From an uncultured Lachnospiraceae bacterium (GTDB taxonomy: Bacteria > Bacillota > Clostridia > Lachnospirales > Lachnospiraceae), in contig CAJUBP010000071.1 of the NCBI GenBank assembly GCA_910584585.1, positions 1-6,792 of the forward strand: a stretch of 6,792 nucleotides of DNA, read 5' to 3'. Below the pieces are notes generated by a model. That model was not told the DNA's origin. It searched no databases and was given only the letters and a program-made list of their open reading frames with translations. A program made the position numbers and the translations under genes. Positions 1 through 4,770 of this stretch are shown here, piece by piece; position 1 is the first letter of the stretch; every line of letters starts with the position of its first letter.

Positions 1-289
1 CAAGGTTATAGTTCTGGAAGATAAAGCCGATGTTGCGGCGGCGGAAGATGGTCAGTTCTTCGTCATTCTTTTTGGCCAGTTCATCCCCACGGACAATGAC
101 ATTGCCGGAGGTAGGCGTATCCAGCCCGCCCATCATGTTAAGCAGGGTGGATTTACCGCTGCCGGACGTTCCGACGATTGCCACAAACTCACCCTGTTCC
201 ACAGAGAGGCTGACGCCATCCAGGGCGCGGGTAATGTTTGGCTCACTGCCATAATACTTTTTCAGATCGATGGTTTGTAATACATTCAT
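1..289 (-). CDS. ABC transporter ATP-binding protein, N-terminal part (runs off left edge)
   Basis: The first 96 residues of an ABC ATPase of the LolD/MacB/BceA type, which powers export or relocation of lipids, peptides or antibiotics with an FtsX-type permease. The frame opens with MNVLQTIDLKKYYGSE, has Walker A GTSGSGKST at residues 40-48, then the family-typical NMMGGLDTPTSG, and reaches the Q-loop (FQNYNL, Q92) at the window edge. The signature motif, Walker B and H-loop lie outside the window. The ATG at 289-287 is preceded by AAAGGAG about 10 bases upstream, so the start is well supported. It lies 125 bp after the histidine kinase gene on the same strand and has its own promoter with operator-like repeats shared with the response-regulator promoter, so it is probably the regulated target of that two-component system. 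The substrate cannot be told from this fragment; antimicrobial-peptide or cell-envelope stress resistance is an inference from the gene order. Confidence 0.93.
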   Translation of the reverse strand, partial: MNVLQTIDLKKYYGSEPNITRALDGVSLSVEQGEFVAIVGTSGSGKSTLLNMMGGLDTPTSGNVIVRGDELAKKNDEELTIFRRRNIGFIFQNYNL

Positions 290-321
290 AAATCAAATGC
301 TCCTTTGTTATTGATAAGGAC

Positions 322-350
322 ATTATAAAATCCAAATGTCACAGAAATGT
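322..350 (-). promoter_or_regulatory. Promoter of the ABC transporter gene
   Basis: On the minus strand, -35 ACATTT (345-350), a 17-bp spacer and a perfect -10 TATAAT (322-327), 32 bp before the ATG. The -35 is weak (ACATTT against TTGACA), as expected of an activator-dependent promoter. The same ACATTT-N17-TATAMT build occurs before the response-regulator gene. Confidence 0.65.
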
Positions 351-386
351 CCGAGACGGCATAAAAAATGCGGCTGAAATGTTACA
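334..386 (-). promoter_or_regulatory. Probable response-regulator operator at the ABC promoter
   Basis: Three minus-strand copies of a GNNACATTT-like half-site: GTGACATTT (334-342), GGACATTT (345-352) and TGTAACATTT (377-386). The first two are 11 bp apart, one helical turn, the usual spacing of tandem OmpR/PhoB-family sites, and the second covers the -35. TGTAACATTT recurs exactly at the response-regulator promoter (2182-2191). A further GGACATTT lies on the plus strand at 393-400. That the neighbouring regulator binds here is an inference. Confidence 0.5.
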
Positions 387-390
387 AAAT

Positions 391-408
391 TCGGACATTT
401 CAGTCCGA
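391..408 (-). terminator. Small hairpin just after the histidine kinase gene (weak terminator or operator)
   Basis: TCGGAC and GTCCGA form a perfect 6-bp stem with a 6-base loop, 6 bp beyond the kinase stop. On the minus strand it is followed by ATTTTG, a very short U-run, so it would be a weak or leaky terminator. It also contains a GGACATTT motif, so it could equally be an operator element. Confidence 0.35.
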
Positions 409-414
409 CAAGCA

Positions 415-1446
415 CTATCTTGTAGGGAGCATAATGGAAAATTCCGAACCCTTGCCCGGCTCCGAAACCACTTTGATATAGCCACCCTGTCTCGTTACGA
501 TTTCGCGTGTCAGATACAGGCCAATGCCCACGCCCTGCTGTTCGTGTACTTCCTCTTCACGATAAAAGCGCCGGAAAATAGCGGCCTGATTGCTCTCCGG
601 GATGCCCTTGCCGGTATCGGACACACTCAGTTTTACATACATTTCCCATTGCTCTACTAAAATTCGGATGGCTCCTCCGGCCGGGGTATATTTCACCGCA
701 TTATCCAGCAGGTTGAACACGGCTTCCGCCGTCCACTTGCTGTCATGGGAAAGGCACAGATCCTCCGGACAGTCCACCGTTACGGATATATTCTTTTTCT
801 CCGCCGCATATACGATGCCGCTTAAGGCCATCGCCAGCGTATCAATCAGCGGGGCGACTTTCTTTTCCAGCCGGATTGCCCCGGTTTCCAACCGGGAGGT
901 TTTCACAAGAGCCTGAAAAAGAAACTCCAGCTTGTCCGTCTGATTCCGGACGCCCTTAAGGAACTCCCGCTGTTCTTCTTCTGTGACCGGCTTTGAAAGC
1001 AGCGTATCCGTCACCATTTTCAGATTTGCCACCGGTGTTTTCACCTGATGGGAGACATCCGACACCAGCATCTGCAGCTCCTGCCGTTCCTCATCCACCT
1101 TCCGCCGGTTCTCCTGCATGATTCCATACAGCCGGGTCAGACGGTAGCTGATACGGGCAAAGAGTGTTTCACTGTCCGCAGCGCGCACAGGCTCTCCGCT
1201 TCCGCTTATCATCTGGTCCATTGCCCGGCACAGCTCCCTGGTAAATACGGAAAGCCGTTTGCCAAAGGCAATCGACAGAAGAAACATCCATGCAAGGGCG
1301 CAGAGCGTCAGGAGTATGCCAGAGGCCAGTATCCACATCTGTCCTGTCACCACAAAGAAAACTGCGCAGATGGCCAGCATGGAAACTGCCATACCGCCGC
1401 TGATCAGCAGGAATATCCTTTTTACAGAGATTCTCCCCAGATTCAT
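415..1446 (-). CDS. Two-component sensor histidine kinase
   Basis: A membrane sensor kinase of 343 aa that autophosphorylates on histidine and passes the phosphate to the regulator encoded just upstream. Two hydrophobic segments (about residues 9-33 and 37-60) are joined by a very short outer loop (around TGQMW), so there is almost no extracytoplasmic sensor. A helical linker leads to the H-box DVSHQVKTP (His133), then N-box FNLLDNAVKYTP (Asn249), G1 DTGKGIP (277-283), F-box IFRRFYR and G2 GVGIGLYL (305-312); the kinase core is complete. I chose the ATG at 1446 because it overlaps the regulator's stop codon (ATGA) and follows GGGAGG by 9 bases; an ATG seven codons earlier (1467) has poorer support. 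The size and short loop fit kinases that sense through a partner transporter (BceS-like), but the similarity is architectural only. The signal is unknown. Confidence 0.95.
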   Translation of the reverse strand: MNLGRISVKRIFLLISGGMAVSMLAICAVFFVVTGQMWILASGILLTLCALAWMFLLSIAFGKRLSVFTRELCRAMDQMISGSGEPVRAADSETLFARISYRLTRLYGIMQENRRKVDEERQELQMLVSDVSHQVKTPVANLKMVTDTLLSKPVTEEEQREFLKGVRNQTDKLEFLFQALVKTSRLETGAIRLEKKVAPLIDTLAMALSGIVYAAEKKNISVTVDCPEDLCLSHDSKWTAEAVFNLLDNAVKYTPAGGAIRILVEQWEMYVKLSVSDTGKGIPESNQAAIFRRFYREEEVHEQQGVGIGLYLTREIVTRQGGYIKVVSEPGKGSEFSIMLPTR

Positions 1447-2132
1447 TTTCTCTCGCCTCCCATCCACTGATATCCGATTCCGTAAATCGTTTTGATATAA
1501 GTATCGCCATCAGCCTCAATCTTGCCCCGGATACGGCTGATGGAGGTTGTCAGTGTGTGTTCGTCCACATAGTTTTCCTCCGCATCCCACAGCCGTTCCA
1601 GAAGACGCTGTCTGGTAAGGATCTGTTTGGGGTTTTTGCAGAACAGGTACAGCATCTTATACTCCATGGGGGAAAGAGTAAGAGGCTTCCCATTCAACGA
1701 AGCTGTCTGTTCTGAAAAGTCCAGGAACAGCCTGCCGTCATCATAAAAATCCTTTGCCAGCCCCCTGTGTTCCAGCATAGCGAACATGGCCCGTATTTTC
1801 CGCAGCAGCGCCCCAATGGAAAAAGGCTTGGTGATATAATCCACCGCCCCAACTTCATATCCCCGGATCTGGTCGCTCTCCTGGTCGTTGGCAGTCAGGA
1901 AAATCACCAGCGTGTCTGGGTTCTCCGGCTTTATGAGCCTGCACAGGTCATAGCCGCTGCCGTCCGGCAGGTTAATATCCAGAAGTACCAGGTCATATTC
2001 CGTCTGCGTCAATAACTCAGCGGCTGTGCCGGCATTCAAAGCTGATACGGTATCATAACCCTCAGAGATCAGGTTGTAAGTCAGCGTTTTATTTAAAAGG
2101 TCGTCATCCTCTACCAGCAAAATCTTTTTCAT
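1443..2132 (-). CDS. OmpR/PhoB-family response regulator
   Basis: A DNA-binding response regulator of 229 aa. The receiver domain (residues 1-115) starts MKKILLVEDDDLL with the acidic pocket, has phosphoacceptor Asp52 in VLLDINLPDGSG, and the conserved Thr80 (FLTAN) and Lys102 (YITKPF). The C-terminal winged helix (about 130-225) contains LSPMEYKMLYLF, VDEHTLTTSISRIRGKI and the closing YIKTIYGIGYQW typical of this family. The start at 2132 is favoured over an upstream in-frame ATG (2168) because AGAGGAG lies 7 bases before it and the protein then begins at the receiver domain. It is the first gene of the regulator-kinase pair and overlaps the kinase by four bases, implying translational coupling. 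The likely targets are its own promoter and that of the ABC gene, which share an operator-like motif (inference). Confidence 0.96.
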   Translation of the reverse strand: MKKILLVEDDDLLNKTLTYNLISEGYDTVSALNAGTAAELLTQTEYDLVLLDINLPDGSGYDLCRLIKPENPDTLVIFLTANDQESDQIRGYEVGAVDYITKPFSIGALLRKIRAMFAMLEHRGLAKDFYDDGRLFLDFSEQTASLNGKPLTLSPMEYKMLYLFCKNPKQILTRQRLLERLWDAEENYVDEHTLTTSISRIRGKIEADGDTYIKTIYGIGYQWMGGERK

Positions 2133-2158
2133 ATCCACACTCCTCTGCTTTTTTATAT

Positions 2159-2187
2159 AGTATAACAAGCAAACGTCCGCAAAATGT
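2159..2187 (-). promoter_or_regulatory. Promoter of the regulator-kinase operon
   Basis: Minus strand -35 ACATTT (2182-2187), 17-bp spacer, -10 TATACT (2159-2164), 26 bp before the regulator ATG. The -35 hexamer and spacer length are identical to those of the ABC promoter at 322-350. Confidence 0.65.
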
Positions 2188-2191
2188 TACA
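2171..2191 (-). promoter_or_regulatory. Probable autoregulatory operator of the response regulator
   Basis: Two half-sites 11 bp apart on the minus strand: TGTAACATTT (2182-2191), covering the -35, and GGACGTTT (2171-2178), inside the spacer. This mirrors the pair at 334-352, and TGTAACATTT is repeated exactly at 377-386. The layout suggests autoregulation; the protein-DNA link is inferred. Confidence 0.5.
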
Positions 2192-2219
2192 GCAGACAAC
2201 TTTTTTCATCCTATATTCA

Positions 2220-2528
2220 TCAGGTAATATCTCGCTTCCGATATACCTTTACCGCAATCCGGTACGAAACAAAAAACCATATGACAGAAATGATAAGTAC
2301 AATATGGAAAGCCAGAAGGATATTCTCTTTTACAAGAACAATCAAATTGATAAGAAGAACAAGCCCCGTAATAATCCCCGCCCCCGCCATAAATGACAAC
2401 ATAAAGACAATCTGCGATTTCTCCGGGTCAAACAGATACGCACACGGCAGACTGATGCCGCCTGCCAACAGCGTAGCGCTCATTCCGATAGAGCCGTACA
2501 GTAACAGCGAGTGAAGCGTGATATCCAT
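2220..2528 (-). pseudogene. ABC-2 type permease remnant (C-terminal part)
   Basis: About 102 readable codons from an ATG at 2528 to the stop at 2220, starting MDITLHSLLLYGSIGM. It shows about three strongly hydrophobic stretches and ends SYRIAVKVYRKRDIT, like the last helix and tail of the ABC-2 permeases found in GntR-ATPase-permease operons of Firmicutes. An intact permease of this sort has roughly 200 or more residues with an N-terminal cytoplasmic start and further helices, all missing here. Its upstream edge runs straight into the C-terminal end of the ATPase remnant in another frame, so a deletion removed the end of the ATPase gene and the first part of this one. It could still be translated as a small membrane peptide, but no good ribosome site precedes it and transport function is very unlikely. 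Confidence 0.7.
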
Positions 2529-2530
2529 AC

Positions 2531-2964
2531 CGAAACAGGCAAGGACGGCGCAGGGACAACCAGGGCCTTCGGATATTTTTTCTGCATCCTCTCCCGGTCT
2601 GAAACCAGTATCTGCCATTCATAGTCCATTTTACGGTAGGAGATGATATCGGATTTATCCAGCGCGTCAAACTGCGCCGCACCGCACTTGATGATGCCAT
2701 ACCGTTCGGTCAGTCCTGCACGAAATCTAAAAGCATATCCAGAATATCATCCCGGACGTCCAGTTCCTTGCTGTCCAAAATGGATACCACACCGTCTTCC
2801 TTTTGAATCAGCCCTAAAGCTGCATTGATTGTCGTGCTTTTTCCTGCGCCGTTTTCTCCAATCAGTCCGACAATGGAGCCACTGGGAACAGTGAACAAAA
2901 CATGGTCCAAAACAAAATCCTGATAAGTCTTGGTAAGCCCTGATACCATGAAAGCATTTATCAT
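2531..2964 (-). pseudogene. ABC transporter ATPase remnant with internal deletions (partner of the decayed permease)
   Basis: The start is intact: AAGGA six bases before the ATG at 2964, then MINAFMVSGLTKTYQ and Walker A GENGAGKST, reading to SILDSKELD. There it jumps directly to VRDDILDMLLDFVQD, normally found just after Walker B and the D-loop, so the Q-loop, signature motif and Walker B are gone. The frame stops at 2710. In the next frame the reading resumes as GLTERYGIIKCG, DKSDIISYRKMDYEW and LVSDRERMQKKYPKAL, the usual C-terminal domain of this family; the H-loop region between is also missing. Thus at least two internal deletions, one of them frameshifting, and a third fusing the 3' end to the permease remnant. 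It cannot hydrolyse ATP. An 85-aa peptide ending at 2710 may still be made. Confidence 0.8.
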
Positions 2965-2989
2965 CGCTAATCCTTCTCGTACAATAATG

Positions 2990-3055
2990 TTAAGTTTCAA
3001 TAAAGCCATCCTCCTGCAGGATATCATACGCCTTCTGCACGGTCAGAACACTGAT
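2990..3055 (-). pseudogene. GntR (YtrA-type) regulator remnant, 21 codons of the winged helix
   Basis: On the minus strand the stretch SVLTVQKAYDILQEDGFIE reads as the recognition helix and following turn of a GntR-family HTH of the YtrA group, which normally precedes an ABC ATPase and permease. It is closed by TAA at 2990-2992 and has an in-frame stop just before it, so no start remains. It lies 5 bp after the -10 box of the promoter at 3060-3088, so the true 5' end of the gene (about 40 codons) was deleted, along with everything after the HTH. The ATPase remnant starts 25 bp downstream. The call rests on motif and operon order. Confidence 0.6.
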
Positions 3056-3059
3056 TTAC

Positions 3060-3088
3060 AGTATCATACGCTGCAAGGAGATTGTCAA
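3060..3088 (-). promoter_or_regulatory. Consensus sigma-A promoter of the decayed GntR-ABC operon
   Basis: Minus strand TTGACA (3083-3088), 17-bp spacer, GATACT (3060-3065): perfect -35 and 5 of 6 matches at -10. It lies 17 bp after the signal-peptidase stop and points into the regulator remnant. It appears intact although every gene behind it is broken. Confidence 0.7.
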
Positions 3089-3104
3089 GGAAATCCTCTA
3101 ACTT

Positions 3105-3200
3105 TTAGGAAATTAATTTAGCCACCACATCCTCTTCTTTCACAAATGGATTCTCCCAATACCGTGAATCATAGGAGTTGTCCGCATTATCCCCAAGAAC
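3105..3200 (-). pseudogene. Type I signal peptidase, C-terminal fragment
   Basis: Thirty-one codons read VLGDNADNSYDSRYW followed by ENPFVKEEDVVAKLIS and a TAA stop at 3105. GDN...NS.DSR is the conserved box E of S26 signal peptidases (LepB/SipS type), which cleave signal peptides outside the membrane; the tail matches the family's usual C-terminus. Everything upstream, including the membrane anchor, catalytic serine and lysine, is absent: the frame hits TAG at 3203-3201, formed by the end of the MITE, and the DNA beyond the MITE codes for something else. It is therefore a dead fragment, probably the end of a gene cut by deletion or rearrangement at the MITE position. Confidence 0.8.
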
Positions 3201-3366
3201 CTAGAGCGTGTCTTAAAATTGCTTTCCGCAAGATGTCGTCCCAATTTACATCAGATTTTATGCTGGATTTCGAAGGTGTAGTGGGCTACATTGACTAAAT
3301 TCAGCATGAAATCTGGTGTGAAGTGGGGCGGCAGATTGCGGGAATGAATTTTAAGACACGCTCTAG
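3201..3366. mobile_element. 166-bp foldback MITE with perfect 20-bp terminal inverted repeats
   Basis: The ends CTAGAGCGTGTCTTAAAATT (3201-3220) and its exact complement (3347-3366) are perfect inverted repeats. The whole element is symmetric about 3283.5: TGTAG (3277-3281), loop TGGG, CTACA (3286-3290), and the two 83-bp arms match over most of their length, for example AGATTT.ATGCTG in both. It has no coding capacity, so it would be moved in trans by a transposase recognising these ends. The palindromic CTAG at each tip could be a 4-bp target duplication, with ends AGCGTGTCTT, or TA could be the duplication with ends starting GAGCGTGTCTT. A YTAR-type target would suit IS5-family elements, but the family is not settled. 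Confidence 0.85.
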
Positions 3367-3385
3367 TACTCCATCCGGCCAGAAA

Positions 3386-3538
3386 TCACAGTTGCGCTCT
3401 GCCTGCTCCGATCCACGCGCCATTTTTAATAAGCACCGGCTTACAGAGTAAGACCATACGTTCATAAAAATTGTGGTTATTGGATATCGTATAAGGATTG
3501 TACTTATCCTTTCTTCTCTTTGGGCGATTACCCTCCAT
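3386..3538 (-). pseudogene. Chimeric mini-ORF: integrative-element protein start joined to hexapeptide acetyltransferase fragment
   Basis: A 50-codon ORF with a proper start: GGAG eight bases before the ATG at 3538. Its first 18 residues, MEGNRPKRRKDKYNPYTI, match my memory of the N-terminus of small sigma-70-like proteins carried by Clostridia integrative conjugative elements. From residue 19 the sequence changes to SNNHNFYERMVLLCKP and VLIKNGAWIGAGR, which reads as the NHNF...WIGAG core of a left-handed beta-helix (hexapeptide) acetyltransferase. It then stops, while a neighbouring frame continues ATVISG.MEY, resembling the next turn of that fold, up to the MITE. It is thus a deletion junction of two genes plus a frameshift. 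Neither function can survive. Both identities are from motif recall, the first more speculative than the second. Confidence 0.5.
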
Positions 3539-3562
3539 GTCCTTTTCTCCAATCTGAATTGA

Positions 3563-3606
3563 GCAGGCTTTTGCCTGCGATGCTTCTTGACCATCAGGTC
3601 AAGAAG
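3563..3606 (-). other. Two tandem hairpins in the leader of the chimeric mini-ORF
   Basis: In minus-strand order: CTTCTTGACC-TGAT-GGTCAAGAAG (3583-3606, perfect 10-bp stem, 4-base loop), then GCAGGC-AAAA-GCCTGC (3563-3578, perfect 6-bp stem), ending about 16 bases before the GGAG of the chimeric ORF. Neither is followed by a U-run, so they are not ordinary terminators. They may be a control leader carried over from the integrative element. Confidence 0.55.
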
Positions 3607-3788
3607 AGTGCTGTTTAGCAGATAAGCTAATTCAGGTCGGAAGGCAGTGAGCGGCAACCGACGATGAATACCGTCCTGCGGCGTAATCTGACAAAAAACG
3701 ACAAAAGAAAAACCGCAAAGGCTGTCACCACATATGGAGGTAATTTGAAAGCATTATTGAAATACAACTTATTGGGGATAGCAAAGGC

Positions 3789-3834
3789 AAAAGCCAGCGT
3801 TGGAAGCAGAAACGCTTCTTACGCTGGCTTTTTT
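3789..3834 (+). terminator. Strong rho-independent terminator
   Basis: AAAAGCCAGCGT (3789-3800) pairs with ACGCTGGCTTTT (3821-3832); an inner stem GAAGC/GCTTC (3803-3807 / 3814-3818) closes on a 6-base loop, and a run of six T (3829-3834) follows. The A-run on the left makes it potentially bidirectional. It ends plus-strand transcription coming from about 3660-3790 and insulates the TnpV fragment. Because it lies inside a long open frame starting at 3664, that frame is unlikely to be one real gene. Confidence 0.85.
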
Positions 3835-3876
3835 ATGTCAAAAAATTCAAAATTAAAATTGCGGAGGTTTAAGGCG

Positions 3877-3924
3877 ATGAAAAAGACAATTTTTGAAGAA
3901 ATGGGCGGCACTTATACACCCTAA
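3877..3924 (+). pseudogene. tnpV: TnpV (transposon-encoded protein) start, cut after 15 codons
   Basis: An ATG at 3877, nine bases after GGAGG, opens MKKTIFEEMGGTYTP and then hits TAA at 3922-3924. This matches, from memory, the N-terminus of TnpV, a small protein of about 120 aa carried by Clostridia mobilizable and conjugative transposons; its exact role is unclear. The stop replaces the position where family members continue, and the following bases do not read as TnpV in any frame that I can see, so the gene was cut by a deletion rather than by a point change. It marks the former edge of a mobile element. Confidence 0.65.
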
Positions 3925-3945
3925 GAACTATATACAAGTGGCAGA

Positions 3946-4059
3946 TCATTTCTTTGTTCCAATGGATTGTTCTCCGCGGATTTCTATCCATTCCCTCACG
4001 TTCACTCCAAACAAATCAGAATAGGCATATCGTGGTGCGCCTACATAGTGGCTACACAT
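3946..4059 (-). CDS. Small ORF of 37 aa, function unknown
   Basis: On the minus strand an ATG at 4059 opens MCSHYVGAPRYAYSDLFGVN, continues VREWIEIRGEQSIGTKK and ends with TGA at 3946. The residues are protein-like (well mixed, with aromatic and charged residues), and the open frame extends upstream through CED before the ATG without a start. No strong ribosome site precedes the ATG (only GAGGAT immediately before it). I do not recognise the family. It may be the C-terminal end of a longer gene lost by deletion; it lies in the debris zone between the TnpV fragment and the acetyltransferases, 74 bp after the end of the 211-aa acetyltransferase gene and on the same strand. Confidence 0.35.
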   Translation of the reverse strand: MCSHYVGAPRYAYSDLFGVNVREWIEIRGEQSIGTKK

Positions 4060-4133
4060 ATCCTCACATCTTGTATGTACTGCAATATTCAGTTTTCATA
4101 CTGGCTCTCATTTCCTTTGCCTCGACGATTATT

Positions 4134-4769
4134 CTACATAGTAAATACGCAAAATTTGTTCATAAACATTGTTTGGTTAATCTCATATGCCACTGTCGCG
4201 GGAGCCTCCTTATAATCTGCCGGATTCACTTTTAATCCTGCTGCCTGCATAGCTTCCACTACCAGATTTTTCCTTTCCACTCCCTTACCGCCCAACTTTT
4301 CAGCAATCCTACAGCTTGCTTTATTTGAACGGAAAGCATTCCAAACAATACACTTTATTGATTCATTTTCAAATATATATAAAAACAGTATCTTGGCAGT
4401 TTCAAATGCATACCCTTTTCCTTGATATTCCTCAAGTATTGCGATATCTACTTCCGGCATTTCCGGATTGCCATAGTCTAATTCAATATATCCAACTCCC
4501 TGCGATGTCATTTTATCAGTTATTAAATATCTTGCTTTGTTTTCCTGTTTTCCATCAGCATAACCTTTAATACAACTACATTGATGTTCCCAGAAATCGG
4601 GCATCATCTCATATACTTTTGAAAAAGCAGAAGCACTTTTATATGTAGACAAATAGCATTCCACATTTGATTGATTCAGCCGACTTACAATAATTTTTTC
4701 TCCATATAACGCAAGATTATTACCTGCAATAAATTCATTTCTTTTGTCACTCAAAAGTCTTCTCCTCAT
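4134..4769 (-). CDS. GNAT-family N-acetyltransferase (211 aa)
   Basis: A predicted cytoplasmic acetyltransferase that would use acetyl-CoA to acetylate a small molecule or protein N-terminus. The GNAT fold is visible from about residue 22: EKIIVSRL (strand 1), GVGYIELDYG (strand 4 region, 91-100), VDIAILEEYQGKGYAFETAK (107-126) with the acetyl-CoA loop YQGKGYA, and RSNKASCRIAEKLG (147-160), the usual SxNxAS helix before the last strands. It resembles RimJ/RimL-like proteins (Acetyltransf_3 type). The ATG at 4769 lies one base after the stop of the upstream acetyltransferase, so they are co-translated. A TTG at 4754 preceded by AGGAG at a 7-base distance may be the true start, giving 206 aa. 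The substrate is unknown. The gene is AT-rich compared with the signalling module on the left. Confidence 0.85.
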   Translation of the reverse strand: MRRRLLSDKRNEFIAGNNLALYGEKIIVSRLNQSNVECYLSTYKSASAFSKVYEMMPDFWEHQCSCIKGYADGKQENKARYLITDKMTSQGVGYIELDYGNPEMPEVDIAILEEYQGKGYAFETAKILFLYIFENESIKCIVWNAFRSNKASCRIAEKLGGKGVERKNLVVEAMQAAGLKVNPADYKEAPATVAYEINQTMFMNKFCVFTM

Positions 4770-4770
4770 T

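Noticed and set aside
415..2015. Several plus-strand frames opposite the kinase and regulator genes
   Set aside because: They are shadows of well-supported minus-strand genes.
1443..2168. Longer start for the response regulator at 2168
   Set aside because: The extra 12 residues cover the promoter -10 and the ribosome site; the receiver domain begins at the 2132 start.
3301..3657. 118-aa minus-strand frame across the MITE
   Set aside because: It reads through hairpins and the MITE terminal repeat and overlaps the better-supported chimeric ORF in another frame; no family resemblance.
3664..3924. 86-aa plus-strand frame as a single gene
   Set aside because: A strong rho-independent terminator lies in the middle and an independent ribosome site and TnpV start lie at its end; the frame is fortuitous. 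An inner TTG start reading MKALLKYNLLG resembles an ABC permease start but runs into the terminator hairpin.
3954..4235. Plus-strand frames of 82 and 93 aa
   Set aside because: No ribosome sites, no family resemblance, and they overlap the end of the acetyltransferase gene on the other strand.
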